Below the pieces are notes generated by a model. The model was not told the origin of the DNA and ran no database searches. It saw only the letters and a list, made by a program, of their open reading frames with translations. Both the position numbers and the translations under genes were made by a program. Positions 16,973 through 27,135 of a stretch of DNA of 64,000 nucleotides are shown piece after piece (within the stretch, counting starts at the first letter, position 1; every line of letters begins with the position of its first letter). This DNA is from Helicobacter cetorum (GTDB taxonomy: Bacteria > Campylobacterota > Campylobacteria > Campylobacterales > Helicobacteraceae), in assembly GCF_900198405.1 (NCBI RefSeq), contig NZ_FZMR01000002.1, forward strand, positions 1-64,000, in the 5' to 3' direction.

Positions 16973-18303
16973 TATAAAATATACTTCACTAAATTCTCAT
17001 CAGCCACTAAATCCTCTAACTTTGATTGAACTAACTCTTTAGTGATAGCAATCCTTTGCCCAGAATAATTTTCAGCCTCAAAACTAATATCTTCTAGAAC
17101 TTTTTCAATAGTGGTGTGCAACCTTCTAGCCCCTATGTCTTCGCTTTTTTGATTAGCGTTATAAGAAAGTTTGGCTAATTCTTTAATCGCATCATCTTCA
17201 AAAACAATTTCTACGCCTTCTACTTTTAAAAGGGCTTGATATTGCTTGACAATAGATGTTTTAGTTTGAGTTAAAATCATATACATAATTTCTTCGGTTA
17301 AACTCTCTAACTCCACCCTTAAAGGAAAACGCCCTTGTAATTCAGGAATCAAATCGCTTGGCTTAGAGAGATGGAATGCCCCTGCTGCAATAAATAAAAT
17401 ATGCTCTGTTTTAATAGCACCATACTTAGTATTAACCACACTGCCTTCTACAATGGGTAATAAATCCCTTTGAACTCCCTCTTTACTTGGGTCTTGACGA
17501 GTGCCTTCTTTAGAACTTATAGCGATTTTATCAATTTCATCAATAAAAATTACCCCCGAATTTTCTGCACGCTTCAAGCCTTCTAATTTGATAGCATCAT
17601 TATCTAAAAGCGTATCGCTAATTTCTGCTTTTAAAGCTTCTTTAGCCTCTTTGATGCTTAAAGTTTTTTTAATTCTATCTTGTTCCTTATGAAAAACCTT
17701 AATCAAGTTTTCTTGAACTTTTAAAATCTCAGGCGGCACATTTGAATCAATTTCTACGCTTTTTTTACGCACCTCAATTTCAATTTCTTGATTATCCAAC
17801 TCGCCTTGTGCGATTCTTTGTTGCATTTTTAGAAGACTATTCTTATATTCTTGTTTTTTTTCTTCGCTCACTCCATTAGGTAAGGGGGGCAAAAGTTTTT
17901 TAGCAATTTTTTCTACAACAGCCTCTTCAATTTTATCTCTTAATTTTTCTTTATGCTCATTTTCTACTAAAAGAACGCTATTATTGACTAAATCTCTTAC
18001 CATAGATTCCACATCACGCCCTACAAAACCTACTTCAGTGTATTTACTCGCTTCTACTTTCACAAAAGGGAGTTTCATAATTTTTGCCATTCTTCTTGCG
18101 ATTTCTGTTTTACCCACACCAGTAGAACCAATCATTAAAATATTTTTAGGCGTGATTTCTTCTTGTAAGGATTTCTCAAGCTGCAAACGCCTATAGCGGT
18201 TTCTTAGAGCAATAGCGATAAACTTCTTAGCTTCCTTTTGCTCAATAATGTATTCATCTAAATAGGCGACAATTTCTCTTGGGGTCATATTTAATTTAGA
18301 CAT
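16972..18303 (-). CDS. hslU: HslU, ATPase subunit of the HslUV protease
   Basis: AAA+ unfoldase feeding substrates into the HslV proteolytic chamber. The 443-residue protein begins [19 protein letters not shown] and has Walker A '[15 protein letters not shown]', Walker B '[12 protein letters not shown]', the family motif 'GYVGR'-equivalent '[11 protein letters not shown]' and '[18 protein letters not shown]' near the C terminus. ATG 18303-18301 overlaps the hslV stop (TGATG) and is preferred to the in-frame TTG one codon upstream, which has no advantage and is absent from H. pylori HslU. Confidence 0.97.
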   Translation of the reverse strand: MSKLNMTPREIVAYLDEYIIEQKEAKKFIAIALRNRYRRLQLEKSLQEEITPKNILMIGSTGVGKTEIARRMAKIMKLPFVKVEASKYTEVGFVGRDVESMVRDLVNNSVLLVENEHKEKLRDKIEEAVVEKIAKKLLPPLPNGVSEEKKQEYKNSLLKMQQRIAQGELDNQEIEIEVRKKSVEIDSNVPPEILKVQENLIKVFHKEQDRIKKTLSIKEAKEALKAEISDTLLDNDAIKLEGLKRAENSGVIFIDEIDKIAISSKEGTRQDPSKEGVQRDLLPIVEGSVVNTKYGAIKTEHILFIAAGAFHLSKPSDLIPELQGRFPLRVELESLTEEIMYMILTQTKTSIVKQYQALLKVEGVEIVFEDDAIKELAKLSYNANQKSEDIGARRLHTTIEKVLEDISFEAENYSGQRIAITKELVQSKLEDLVADENLVKYIL

Positions 18304-18845
18304 CAAAGCTCCAAAATTTTGATATTAGTGTTTGTGTAAATGCAGAGATTCCCTGCAATTTTTAAGGATTCTTCTACGAGTTTTTTAGGCTCTAAGTGGG
18401 CGAAACTATCTAAAGCCCTAGCCGCACTCAAAGCATAATTTCCTCCACTTCCAATAGCAGCAATCTTGTTATCTTGTGCTTCTAAAACATCGCCCATGCC
18501 ACTTAAGATAAAAATATGCTCCAAATCAAGCACTATCATCATCGCTTCCAAACGGCGTAAATACTTATCCTTACGCCATTCTTTGCTAAAATCCACCACA
18601 CTTTTAAATAAATCCCCTTTTTTACTCTCTAAAATGCGTTCAAACATATCAAACAAACTAAAGGCATCAGCGGTGCTTCCAGCAAACCCACTTAAAACTT
18701 GATTATGATACAAGCTTCTAATTTTAGTCGCATTAGCTTTGACTACACAATTACCTAAAGTAACTTGTCCATCGCCCCCAATGATAGCAAATTTCTTGCC
18801 ATCAATCTCCCCTCTATAACCTAAAATCGTTGTCGCTTCAAACAT
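18303..18845 (-). CDS. hslV: HslV, peptidase subunit of the HslUV protease
   Basis: Proteasome-like threonine peptidase. The 180-residue protein begins [12 protein letters not shown], then '[23 protein letters not shown]' region and '[20 protein letters not shown]', all diagnostic of HslV. In most HslV proteins the active site is an N-terminal Thr exposed after removal of Met. Here the first TT pair lies after MFEA, so a short N-terminal extension must be removed, as predicted for H. pylori. It lies 3 bp after rplI in the same operon. Confidence 0.96.
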   Translation of the reverse strand: MFEATTILGYRGEIDGKKFAIIGGDGQVTLGNCVVKANATKIRSLYHNQVLSGFAGSTADAFSLFDMFERILESKKGDLFKSVVDFSKEWRKDKYLRRLEAMMIVLDLEHIFILSGMGDVLEAQDNKIAAIGSGGNYALSAARALDSFAHLEPKKLVEESLKIAGNLCIYTNTNIKILEL

Positions 18846-18848
18846 TTT

Positions 18849-19298
18849 CTACTCAGCCACTACATCAATTTTAAATGTGCCTACAATCCCAGCCCCAAGT
18901 TTGACTTCAATTTCATAAACTCCGGTGCTTTTAATAGGGTGTTTAAGCTCAATATCTTTTTTATCTAAATTTAAACTCGCATGCTTTTTTTTCAAATGCT
19001 CTATAATTTCTTCTTTGGTAATCGCTCCAAATAATGAACCATTCGCACCAACTTTTTTACTCATCACAAGCGTGATAGTTTGTAAAGTTTCTACCATTTG
19101 TAATTTTTGTGCTTTTTCTAAGGCTTCTAACTCAGCTTTCTTCTTAACTTCAGCTTTATATTTATTAATCACTTCGTTAGTGGCTAATTTGGCTTTTTTA
19201 TTAGCGATTAAAAAGTTATTTCCATAACCATCTTTGACCTCACACACCTCACCAGCTTTACCTAAATTTTTCACATCTTCTAGTAATAGAACTTTCAT
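18849..19298 (-). CDS. rplI: 50S ribosomal protein L9
   Basis: Structural protein at the base of the L1 stalk. The 149-residue product begins [20 protein letters not shown], has '[11 protein letters not shown]' and a central Lys/Glu-rich helix (about 45-80) joining N- and C-terminal RNA-binding domains. I take ATG 19298 as start because GGGG lies 5 nt upstream; a GTG immediately before it is an alternative. First gene of the rplI-hslV-hslU-era run. Confidence 0.96.
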   Translation of the reverse strand: MKVLLLEDVKNLGKAGEVCEVKDGYGNNFLIANKKAKLATNEVINKYKAEVKKKAELEALEKAQKLQMVETLQTITLVMSKKVGANGSLFGAITKEEIIEHLKKKHASLNLDKKDIELKHPIKSTGVYEIEVKLGAGIVGTFKIDVVAE

Positions 19299-19371
19299 CA
19301 CTACCCCTTTTTAGGATATAAAATCTTTAATCTTGCAATTCTAACATAAACTTTAGTAAAATACTTCTATC

Positions 19372-19989
19372 ATGTTAAGCGATATTCCTATTACTATTCA
19401 AAAAAGCAAGAAAATTAGAACTCTTAGTTTAAGTGTAACGCCTACCTTAGAAGTCATTCTAAAAATGCCTTATTCTTGCTCTCAAGCTAGAGCTAACGCT
19501 TTTTTACAAGAACAAGAAATTTGGCTTAAAAAAACTCTTTTATCTATGCAAGAAAAACATCTAGTCCTACACAATCGCTTAGAAAAGTATAGAGATAAAA
19601 TTCTTGTATTTGATGAAATAAAAAATGCAAACGATTGTACCCTAACAGAGCTTAAAAAAACCCTAAGAACTTATTTGGAACAAGAACTCCCCCTAATCGC
19701 TCAAAAAATGCAAACTTCTTATGCAAGTTTTAGCATTAGAAATAACACTAAGGTTTTAGGAAGTTGCTCTTATAACAACCGCTTGAGTTTTGCCCTATTA
19801 TTGATTTGTGCCAAAAAAGAAGAAATTAATTATGTAATCGTTCATGAACTCGCTCACACCATCCACAAAAACCACTCTAAAGATTTTTGGCGTTGCGTAG
19901 AAACTTTTTGTCCCAATTATAAAACTTTAAGAGAAAAATTAAAACAAAATATTGTTTTTTACTCTAAACTCTTAGAAAATTTAACTTAA
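19372..19989 (+). CDS. YgjP-type (DUF45) zinc metallopeptidase-like protein
   Basis: The 205-residue protein has the zinc-binding 'HELAHTIHKNHSKDFW' (HExxH with a third His) near residues 160-175 typical of YgjP/WLM proteins, and the N-terminal 'IRTLSLSVTPTLEVILKMP'. It probably has hydrolase activity, with unknown substrate. A possible -10 box (TAAAAT, 19357-19362) lies 9 nt before ATG, so the mRNA may have almost no leader, and no Shine-Dalgarno is seen. It corresponds to H. pylori HP0513, which sits beside glnA there; here glnA is 20 kb away. Confidence 0.85.
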   Translation: MLSDIPITIQKSKKIRTLSLSVTPTLEVILKMPYSCSQARANAFLQEQEIWLKKTLLSMQEKHLVLHNRLEKYRDKILVFDEIKNANDCTLTELKKTLRTYLEQELPLIAQKMQTSYASFSIRNNTKVLGSCSYNNRLSFALLLICAKKEEINYVIVHELAHTIHKNHSKDFWRCVETFCPNYKTLREKLKQNIVFYSKLLENLT

Positions 19990-19993
19990 AAAA

Positions 19994-21061
19994 TTAAGGG
20001 GTATTATAATAGCTAGGGGGCATAAACAAACGCCCATAATTAGGATTTATGCGTAGCAAACGCTCCTTAAAATTCCCATAATTACGACAACTTGACTCAA
20101 AACCATTATCACATGCATAGGAGAATAAATCTAAAGCTCTTTGGTCATCTTGTGGCACGCCTAAGCCCTTTTGATATAATACGCCTAAATTATTGCAACT
20201 CCCCAAAATCCCCCCATCGCATGCGATTTGAAAATACTTAGCCGCATAGTGGTTATTTACAGGGGCCCCTAAAGCTCCATTAGCATAAATCCAGCCTAGA
20301 TTCGCACACCCCATCATATCCCCCGCATTACAAGCTAAGTAATTCAAATCCACTTGACTAAGCTGTGCCTTATCTACGCCATAGATATTATTCACATTAG
20401 ACATTAGGCCTAAGTTATAGCACCCCATATCATTCCCATTTTCGCATGAAAATTTATAATAACCCATTGCTTTGTAATAATCTTTTTGAACCCCACTCCC
20501 ATTAGCGAACATCCATCCTAAATTATTGCATGCAAGCATATCCCCCCCCTGACAAGCTACCGCATAAAGTTGCAAAGCGTTTTCTTTATCGCTCAGACTA
20601 GCATTTTTTTTATTTTCATACATTTGAGCCAAGTTCGCACAAGCGGTTGCATCACCCCCACTACAGCCCATTTCATAATAGCGAGCAGCTTTGAGCTTAT
20701 TAGTTTGAATCCCTACTCCATTTGAATACATTGCTCCTACTGCAAAACACCCTGCAGCATTACCATTATCGCACGATTGAGAAAAAAGTCTAAAAGCCCC
20801 TTCATAATCGCCCTTTTTGGCTAAATCAATACCAGCTGAAAGCTTAGTTTCAGCGTTTTCAGGCGAACCTAGTTGGTCTAATAAATTAGAGTTATTATTT
20901 TCTTTAGGATTGATTTGAGCGTTAGGGTTTGGCACACCTTTAGTGTTAGCGGAGTTAAGCTCAGGGGGAGTATTTTTGGGAGTTTGAGCGTTAGGGGTTT
21001 CTTCAGCACTACCAAGCTGTAAGACTAAAAAAATAAGTAGTAATAAACTTTTTTTTAGCAT
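19994..21061 (-). CDS. Helicobacter cysteine-rich protein with Sel1 repeats (HcpF-like)
   Basis: Secreted repeat protein. A signal peptide (MLKKSLLLLIFLVLQLGSAE) is followed by an Asn/Pro-rich linker (about 20-75). At least six Sel1-like repeats of about 36 residues then follow, each with a Cys pair, for example 'SQSCDNGNAAGCFAVGAMYS' and 'YEMGCSGGDATACANLAQMY'. The pairs would form disulfides across each repeat. Hcp proteins of H. pylori are beta-lactamase-like or penicillin-binding and immunogenic; the exact role is unknown. It follows dapD by 11 bp, matching HP0626-HP0628. Confidence 0.85.
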   Translation of the reverse strand: MLKKSLLLLIFLVLQLGSAEETPNAQTPKNTPPELNSANTKGVPNPNAQINPKENNNSNLLDQLGSPENAETKLSAGIDLAKKGDYEGAFRLFSQSCDNGNAAGCFAVGAMYSNGVGIQTNKLKAARYYEMGCSGGDATACANLAQMYENKKNASLSDKENALQLYAVACQGGDMLACNNLGWMFANGSGVQKDYYKAMGYYKFSCENGNDMGCYNLGLMSNVNNIYGVDKAQLSQVDLNYLACNAGDMMGCANLGWIYANGALGAPVNNHYAAKYFQIACDGGILGSCNNLGVLYQKGLGVPQDDQRALDLFSYACDNGFESSCRNYGNFKERLLRINPNYGRLFMPPSYYNTP

Positions 21062-21072
21062 TCTTTCAATCC

Positions 21073-22278
21073 TTAGTGTAGATTTTGATTCAACTCAATT
21101 TTTTTCACACTTCTAAAAGCAATGAGCTTACCATTTTGACTATTCAAGCGAAAATGCACGCCATTTTTTCCTGAAAGCTCTTTGCCTTTATAAAGATTGT
21201 TAGCATGTTTTTCTAAATTACTATTCACTTCAATGAGCTTTTTAAACTCATTTTCTTCAATTTCTATGACACTTCCAGCTAAGATAGCAATGCCTGCATC
21301 AATAATACAGCCATCGCCTAAACTAATGCCTGTAACGCTATTAGCCCCTAGCAAACAATTTTTTCCAATACTAATGGGATTGTTATTTCCCCCGCTTAAA
21401 ACGCCTAAGATACTCGCTCCCCCACCAATATCAGTGCCTTCGCCAACAACTACTGATGAAGAGATACGCCCTTCATTCATACACACTCCCATCGCACCTG
21501 CATTGAAATTCACATAACTAGCTCCGGGCATTTGGGTATAACCACCTGTTCCTAAATACGCTCCAAAGCGAGTTTTAGAGCTATCTAGTAAGCGGATATT
21601 GTCAAACTCAGGAATTACTTGCATTAAATAGCGTGGAAACTTATCCACAAAATCAATGCTAGGAAAACTATTTCGCATTTTTAGGGCTATTTCATTCTCT
21701 CTAAGCCATTCTAACTCATAAGGCTTGTTACCACTCCAAGCCACATTAGAAAGCTCTTTAAAAATACCATCTAAATTCAAACTTCTTAAAGGGGCTTTAC
21801 CCAAAGATAAAGCTAAAAGTTTCATATACGCACTTTCTACACTCTCACAAGGCTTATCTTCATATAAAATCACTAAATGATAAAGGTATTCGCCATTACT
21901 ATTTTTCAAACGATTTTCTTCTAAGGCTTTTTGAAGTTCTAAGATAACTTGAATATTTTTATGAGTTGTCTTACTAGAATACGCTTCATTCAAAAAAGGC
22001 GTATAAAATTCTAGTGCTTTTAAAACAAAACTCTCATCTATCTCTACTACGCATTCACTCGCACTCTCTTTAATTACTCTTTCTTTAGAAAATGAATTGC
22101 AAAACACCGCATAAGAGCCTAGATTTTCATTTTTCCAATTGAGTATCGGATAAGTCGCACATAAAATCTTTTTTGAAATAGGCGCAATTTCTACTCTAGC
22201 AATGCCAAAGCCTAAAGGCTCTTTATAACTATTAGATTGCTGGTAGTTGCTTACAAAATTTTTGAATTTATTAGTCAT
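21073..22278 (-). CDS. dapD: Tetrahydrodipicolinate N-succinyltransferase
   Basis: Succinylates tetrahydrodipicolinate in the lysine/meso-DAP pathway. The 401-residue protein is of the long type with an N-terminal domain (about 1-220) and a left-handed beta-helix of hexapeptide repeats (about 230-345: 'GAYLGTGGYTQMPGASYVNF', 'IGKNCLLGANSVTGISLGDG'). ATG 22278 has AAAGGA. It is downstream of ispG by 9 bp. With the dapC-like aminotransferase and dapB elsewhere in the window, most of the succinylase DAP branch is represented here. Confidence 0.92.
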   Translation of the reverse strand: MTNKFKNFVSNYQQSNSYKEPLGFGIARVEIAPISKKILCATYPILNWKNENLGSYAVFCNSFSKERVIKESASECVVEIDESFVLKALEFYTPFLNEAYSSKTTHKNIQVILELQKALEENRLKNSNGEYLYHLVILYEDKPCESVESAYMKLLALSLGKAPLRSLNLDGIFKELSNVAWSGNKPYELEWLRENEIALKMRNSFPSIDFVDKFPRYLMQVIPEFDNIRLLDSSKTRFGAYLGTGGYTQMPGASYVNFNAGAMGVCMNEGRISSSVVVGEGTDIGGGASILGVLSGGNNNPISIGKNCLLGANSVTGISLGDGCIIDAGIAILAGSVIEIEENEFKKLIEVNSNLEKHANNLYKGKELSGKNGVHFRLNSQNGKLIAFRSVKKIELNQNLH

Positions 22279-22287
22279 GTTTTTCCT

Positions 22288-23364
22288 TTAATTTAAGCTT
22301 TTTTCTCTTTCTTTAGCTAAATTTTCCACTTCTATTACAAAAGTTTCAAACAAATCCTTTTCAGCTAATTTATGAATGACTTTACCTTCTTTAATAATCA
22401 AACCACTGCGATTTCCAAATGCAATCGCCATATCTGCATGTTTAGCCTCGCCTAAGGCATTCACCACACAGCCCATCACGCTAATATCTAAAGGGGTTTT
22501 AATATGGCTTAGGCGTTTTTCTACCTTGCTTGCCATCTCCACTAAATTCGCTTCAATCCTCCCACAAGTAGGACAAGATATTAGATTAATCCCTTCTTTC
22601 AAACGCCCACTATGGCGTAAAATCGCTCTAGCCACTTTGATTTCATTTTCTAACTCACCTGTGATAGACACTCGCATGGTATCGCCGATGCCTTCCATTA
22701 AAAGCCCCCCCAAAGCCATGGCAGATTTTATGCTTGAGCTAAAGAGATTGCCTGCTTCTGTAACGCCTAAATGAAAAGGATAATTCACTAATGGGCGTAG
22801 CATTCTATAAGCTTGCATGGTGCGTTCAACATCACTCGCTTTTAAAGAAATCTTAAAATTAGTAAAATCAAAATCTTCTAAAAGCTTTGCGTTATACAAA
22901 GCGCTTTCTACCATGCCTTTTGGAGTCGCCCCATATTTTTGGTCAAATTGCTTTTCTAAACTTCCAGCATTCACGCCAATTCTTATAGGAATATTTTTTT
23001 CTTTACAAGCATTAACCACCGCTTTAATTTTGTCTTTAGAGCCGATGTTTCCGGGATTAATTCTAATGGCATCTACGCTTTCACTTGCAATCAAAGCGAA
23101 TTTATAATGGAAATGAATATCTGCAATTAAGGGCAAAGAAGACACTTTTTTTAATTCTTTTAAAGCTAGAGCGTCCTTTTCATTACTCACCGCCACTCTT
23201 ACTAAATCAGCCCCAGCGAGTTTGAGCCTATCAATTTGATTTTTAGTGCTTTTGATATCAGCGGTTTTGCTAAAGGTCATGCTTTGCACACTTATTTGGG
23301 CATCACCCCCTATAGCAACATTACCAATAAAAATTTGCTTAGTTTTAACTCTGTTTTCTAGCAT
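22288..23364 (-). CDS. ispG: 4-hydroxy-3-methylbut-2-enyl diphosphate synthase
   Basis: Iron-sulfur enzyme of the MEP isoprenoid pathway. The 358-residue protein has the TIM-barrel part (about 1-250: 'IRINPGNIG', 'IGVNAGSLE', 'GVTEAGN') and the C-terminal [4Fe-4S] part with Cys in 'ISCPTCGR' and '[11 protein letters not shown]'. I place the start at ATG 23364 ([12 protein letters not shown]), 8 nt after AGGGA; an in-frame codon 24 nt upstream has no ribosome site and is not part of the H. pylori protein (HP0625). The 3' end of the hpaA-like gene is only 20 bp upstream. Confidence 0.96.
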   Translation of the reverse strand: MLENRVKTKQIFIGNVAIGGDAQISVQSMTFSKTADIKSTKNQIDRLKLAGADLVRVAVSNEKDALALKELKKVSSLPLIADIHFHYKFALIASESVDAIRINPGNIGSKDKIKAVVNACKEKNIPIRIGVNAGSLEKQFDQKYGATPKGMVESALYNAKLLEDFDFTNFKISLKASDVERTMQAYRMLRPLVNYPFHLGVTEAGNLFSSSIKSAMALGGLLMEGIGDTMRVSITGELENEIKVARAILRHSGRLKEGINLISCPTCGRIEANLVEMASKVEKRLSHIKTPLDISVMGCVVNALGEAKHADMAIAFGNRSGLIIKEGKVIHKLAEKDLFETFVIEVENLAKEREKSLN

Positions 23365-23384
23365 TAAACTTCCCTTTTTAAATA

Positions 23385-24128
23385 TCAATTATACCCAAAG
23401 GCAGTTGATTTTTCTCTGCTGTCTGTTGGCTTAAGAATAGATTTAAGGACTTGTTGGCTTAATTCTGCCTCTAAGCGTTGCATTGTAAAATGATAAATTT
23501 GGCTCAATGCTTGCTTGAAATTAGCGTTATTATCCATATTTTCTTTCGCTCTAACATAAGGGTAAGTTTCAATACTATCATCATGTTCTAGCATAAGCTC
23601 TTTAGTTTCTATAGGCACAATTAAAAACCCTAATCTCTCCTCATTGCGATTATAAAATTCTAAACGCACAGCTCCTTTAGCCAATAAAACAAATCTTTTG
23701 AGATTGTTTTTTTCTTGCTCTTCAAACCCCACTTCTTTAAAATCTAGCTTGAGATACGCTTGAGTTTTGAGCTTAAAAAGTGGGATTTGTTTTAATGGCT
23801 TTAATTTTAAAAATAGGTTTTTAAGATTTCTATGAGGCTTTTTTAAGACTTCATAGCCTTGATTTTTTAAAATGTTTTGAAGCCCCTCTTTTAAGGCTAG
23901 AGCGTATTTTTTAGAATAATAAGGATTGATTTTAGAATCTACAAAATTAAAATCAATAGGAGCGATTATAACGCTTTGTGTAGGATTAAGCAGAGAGAGT
24001 TTTTTATTTTGAAAAGCGTAATTAAAATTTAGATTAGGAGGGGCAAACATGCCTTGATGGCTAAAGCAACCACTAAAACACAGCATAATAACCCCAAGCA
24101 ATAATCCCATTTTGATTTTAAACAACAC
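23385..24128 (-). CDS. HpaA-family lipoprotein paralogue
   Basis: The 247-residue protein has a lipobox-type signal sequence ([14 protein letters not shown]) with the lipidated Cys near residue 21. It resembles the flagellar-sheath adhesin HpaA: '[12 protein letters not shown]' and '[20 protein letters not shown]' align by eye with the HpaA segments around 'LKLNYHP' and 'ILQNQGYKV'. The middle and C-terminal parts ('[20 protein letters not shown]', '[19 protein letters not shown]') follow the same plan. Start is GTG 24128 with AAGGA 8 nt upstream. It is the first gene of a run with ispG, dapD and hcpF-like. Function inferred from the family only. Confidence 0.7.
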   Translation of the reverse strand: MLFKIKMGLLLGVIMLCFSGCFSHQGMFAPPNLNFNYAFQNKKLSLLNPTQSVIIAPIDFNFVDSKINPYYSKKYALALKEGLQNILKNQGYEVLKKPHRNLKNLFLKLKPLKQIPLFKLKTQAYLKLDFKEVGFEEQEKNNLKRFVLLAKGAVRLEFYNRNEERLGFLIVPIETKELMLEHDDSIETYPYVRAKENMDNNANFKQALSQIYHFTMQRLEAELSQQVLKSILKPTDSREKSTAFGYN

Positions 24129-24249
24129 TCAAAAAATCCTTTTTACGCACAAGTCTATAAAATTAAAAATTAAGAAGTCATTCTATCTAAAATCGTTTTA
24201 TTGTTTGTTCAAACTAATTATTTTTTATTATGATTAAGCAATATTATTC

Positions 24250-24255
24250 TATAAT
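24250..24255 (+). promoter_or_regulatory. Candidate promoter of the dapC-like/murC operon, -10 box
   Basis: TATAAT in the 170-bp divergent gap between the HpaA-like gene and the aminotransferase. A start near 24262 would leave a leader of about 37 nt before the ATG at 24299. Confidence 0.55.
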
Positions 24256-24298
24256 CACGCCTTATATTAAGCTAATCTAATACGGAATTGAAATCATT

Positions 24299-25426
24299 AT
24301 GAATTTTGAACCTTATCCTTTTGAGAAATTAAGAGCCTTGTTTAAAGATATTACGCCTTTAAAAAAAGGGCTAGATTTAGGCATAGGTGAGCCACGATTT
24401 GAGACGCCTAAATTCATTCAAGACACTCTAAAAGAACACACAAATTCGCTTAATATCTACCCTAAAAGCGCGTTTGAAGAGAGCTTGAGAATGGCTCAAA
24501 GAAGTTTTTTCAAACGCCGTTTTAATATAGAGTTAAAAGAAAACGAATTAGTCTCTACGCTAGGTTCTAGGGAAGTGCTTTTTAATTTTCCAAGTTTTGT
24601 TTTATTCAATCATAAAAACCCTACCATAGCTTATCCTAACCCCTTTTATCAAATCTATGAAGGGGCAAGTAAATTTGTTAAAGCAAAAAGCATTTTAATG
24701 CCCTTAACTAAAGAAAATAATTTTACTCCAAGTTTGAATGAAAAAGAGTTAGAAGAAGTCAATCTAGTCATTTTAAATTCCCCTAATAACCCAACCGGAA
24801 GAACCCTTTCTTTAGAAGAATTAGTCGTTTGGGTCAAACTCGCCTTAAAATATGATTTTATTTTAATTAATGATGAATGTTATAGTGAAATCTATGAATA
24901 TTCGCCCCCCCCTTCGCTTTTAGAAGCTTCTATTCTTGCTGATAATAAAGAGTTTAAAAATGTTTTGGTTGTCCATTCACTCTCTAAACGCTCTAGTGCT
25001 CCGGGTCTTAGAAGTGGCTTTATTGCAGGAGATAACCATATTTTGGAAAAATACAAAGCTTTTCGCACTTATTTAGGTTATACAAGCGCTAATGCAATCC
25101 AAAAGGCTAGTGAAGCCGCTTGGCTAGATGAAGAACATGCAAAATTTTTCCGCAATATTTATGCAAACAATCTCAAACTAGCACGAAAAATTTTTAAAGA
25201 CACACTCATTTATCCTAATAGCTTTTATGTGTATTTGCCGGTTAAAAATGGCGAAAGTTTTGCCAAAATGCTTTATCAAAACGAAGGCATTACAACCTTA
25301 CCAGCCTTGTATTTAGGGCGTAATCATATTGGCATAAATTATGTGCGTTTAGCCCTTGTCTATGACACCCCCCTTTTAGAAAAGCCTTTAGAAATTATAG
25401 AAACTTATAGAGAAAATCATGCTTGA
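24299..25426 (+). CDS. PLP aminotransferase, probable succinyldiaminopimelate transaminase
   Basis: Class I/II fold aminotransferase of 375 residues with '[12 protein letters not shown]' (cofactor/substrate site), '[12 protein letters not shown]' and the PLP-binding Lys in '[18 protein letters not shown]'. In Campylobacterota this gene (H. pylori HP0624) is the candidate DapC that converts N-succinyl-2-amino-6-ketopimelate to N-succinyl-LL-DAP; that fits dapD just across the divergent promoter. Substrate is inferred. A C8 run (24905-24912) lies in frame. The gene overlaps murC by 8 nt. Confidence 0.85.
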   Translation: MNFEPYPFEKLRALFKDITPLKKGLDLGIGEPRFETPKFIQDTLKEHTNSLNIYPKSAFEESLRMAQRSFFKRRFNIELKENELVSTLGSREVLFNFPSFVLFNHKNPTIAYPNPFYQIYEGASKFVKAKSILMPLTKENNFTPSLNEKELEEVNLVILNSPNNPTGRTLSLEELVVWVKLALKYDFILINDECYSEIYEYSPPPSLLEASILADNKEFKNVLVVHSLSKRSSAPGLRSGFIAGDNHILEKYKAFRTYLGYTSANAIQKASEAAWLDEEHAKFFRNIYANNLKLARKIFKDTLIYPNSFYVYLPVKNGESFAKMLYQNEGITTLPALYLGRNHIGINYVRLALVYDTPLLEKPLEIIETYRENHA

Positions 25427-26768
25427 AACCCCAAAAGTTTTATTAAAAAACCTACAAAATTGTAAAATCCATTTTATCGGCATAGGGGGCATTGGCATTT
25501 CAGGTTTAGCCAAATATCTTAAGGCTCAAGGAGCAAAAATTAGTGGCTCTGATATTGCTAGTAGCCCCAGCGTAAAGTCTTTAAGAGCCTTAGGGGTAGA
25601 GATTAATATCCCGCATAATCAAAATGCCTTAAAAGAACAAGATGTTGTGATTCATTCAGCCATTATTAAAGAAGACAATATAGAAATACAAAGAGCTAAA
25701 GAATTAGAAATCCCTATTTTATCTCGTAAAGACGCTTTATATTCTATCCTTAAAGACAAGCGAGTTTTTAGCGTGTGTGGAGCTCATGGCAAGAGTAGTA
25801 TCACTGCCATGCTTAGTGCAATTTGCCCGACTTTTGGGGCGATTATTGGAGCGCATTCTAAAGAGTTTGGTTCTAATGTGCGAGAGAGTGCGAATAATAG
25901 CTTGGTTTTTGAAGCTGATGAAAGCGATTCAAGCTTCTTGTTTTCTAACCCCTATTGTGCGATTGTGCCAAATACCGAGCCAGAACATTTAGAGCATTAT
26001 AACCACGATTTAGAGCGTTTTTTCTTCGCTTATCAATATTTTTTAGACCACGCCAAAAAAAGAGTAATCTACAAAGAAGACCCCTTTTTAAAAAACTATT
26101 CTAAAAACGCCATAGTTTTAGAAAAAAAAGACATTAAAAACATTCAGTATATTTTAAAAGATGATGAGCCTTACACTTCATTTGAGTTAAAAAACTTGGG
26201 GACTTTTCTTGTATGGGGACTAGGCGAACATAACGCTACTAATGCGAGTTTAGCGATTTTAAGTGCATTAGATGAATTAAATTTAGAAGAAATTAGAAGT
26301 AATCTATTAAACTTCAAAGGCATTAAAAAACGCTTTGATATTCTGCAAAAAGGTGCATTAATTCTCATTGATGATTACGCCCACCACCCTACAGAAATAA
26401 GTGCGACTTTAAAGAGCGCTTCAATCTATGCGAATTTGTTAAACACACAGGAAAAAATTATAGTCATTTGGCAAGCCCACAAATACTCTCGCTTAATGGA
26501 TAATTTAGAAGAGTTTAAAAAATGTTTTTTAGAACATTGCGATAGATTGATTATTTTACCCGTTTATAGTGCGAGCGAAACTAAAAAAGAAATTGATTTA
26601 AAAGAGCATTTTAAGCATTATAACCCTACTTTTATAGATAGAGTGCGTAAAAATGGGGATTTTTTAGAGCTTTTAGTCAATGATGAGGTACTAGAAACTA
26701 TCAAAAAGGGCTTTGTTATAGGCTTTGGAGCGGGGGATATTACCTATCAATTAAGGGGTGAAATGTAA
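25419..26768 (+). CDS. murC: UDP-N-acetylmuramate--L-alanine ligase
   Basis: Adds the first amino acid to UDP-MurNAc in peptidoglycan synthesis. The 449-residue protein has the N-terminal '[15 protein letters not shown]' dinucleotide-like motif, the ATP loop '[12 protein letters not shown]', '[10 protein letters not shown]' and '[12 protein letters not shown]'. Its ATG lies inside the end of the aminotransferase gene and its stop overlaps the next ATG (TAATG), so the whole run is coupled. Matches H. pylori HP0623. Confidence 0.97.
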   Translation: MLETPKVLLKNLQNCKIHFIGIGGIGISGLAKYLKAQGAKISGSDIASSPSVKSLRALGVEINIPHNQNALKEQDVVIHSAIIKEDNIEIQRAKELEIPILSRKDALYSILKDKRVFSVCGAHGKSSITAMLSAICPTFGAIIGAHSKEFGSNVRESANNSLVFEADESDSSFLFSNPYCAIVPNTEPEHLEHYNHDLERFFFAYQYFLDHAKKRVIYKEDPFLKNYSKNAIVLEKKDIKNIQYILKDDEPYTSFELKNLGTFLVWGLGEHNATNASLAILSALDELNLEEIRSNLLNFKGIKKRFDILQKGALILIDDYAHHPTEISATLKSASIYANLLNTQEKIIVIWQAHKYSRLMDNLEEFKKCFLEHCDRLIILPVYSASETKKEIDLKEHFKHYNPTFIDRVRKNGDFLELLVNDEVLETIKKGFVIGFGAGDITYQLRGEM

Positions 26769-27130
26769 TGGGTGTGGCTGTTGTTTTATTATTAACGCTG
26801 TTTTTGTTATTCTTAGTTTTAAAGGATTTTGGTTTAATTAGCCCTAAACAAAAAATTTTAGCTTTTTTAATCGTAGGCATTATAGGTGTAAGTATAGGTG
26901 TTTATACTTACAAGCAAAACAAACAAAATAGGCGAGAAATCGCCTTACAAAGAGCATTTTTAAGGGGAGAAACCTTGCTATGTAAAGACATTAAAGTGAG
27001 TAATCAAACCTTTAATTTGGTGAGTGGGACTTTGAGCTTTTTAGGTAAAAAACAAACCCCCATGAAAGATGTTTTTGTGGATTTAGATTTTTGCCATGTG
27101 TTAAATGATGACCCCTTGATACAACCCTAA
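26768..27130 (+). CDS. Small two-helix membrane protein of unknown function (HP0622-like)
   Basis: The 120-residue protein has two predicted transmembrane helices (about 3-18 'AVVLLLTLFLLFLVL' and 30-47 'ILAFLIVGIIGVSIGVYTY') followed by a soluble, mostly polar region of about 70 residues with two Cys (57 and 105 approximately). No motif is recognised. It overlaps murC by 1 nt and precedes mutS2 by 5 bp, so it is cotranscribed with them; the same order exists in H. pylori. Confidence 0.85.
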   Translation: MGVAVVLLLTLFLLFLVLKDFGLISPKQKILAFLIVGIIGVSIGVYTYKQNKQNRREIALQRAFLRGETLLCKDIKVSNQTFNLVSGTLSFLGKKQTPMKDVFVDLDFCHVLNDDPLIQP

Positions 27131-27135
27131 TAACA

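Noticed and set aside
22376-22774. Open frame of 132 codons on the plus strand opposite ispG
   Set aside because: It lies wholly antisense to a conserved enzyme, has no ribosome site and its composition reflects the complementary codons.
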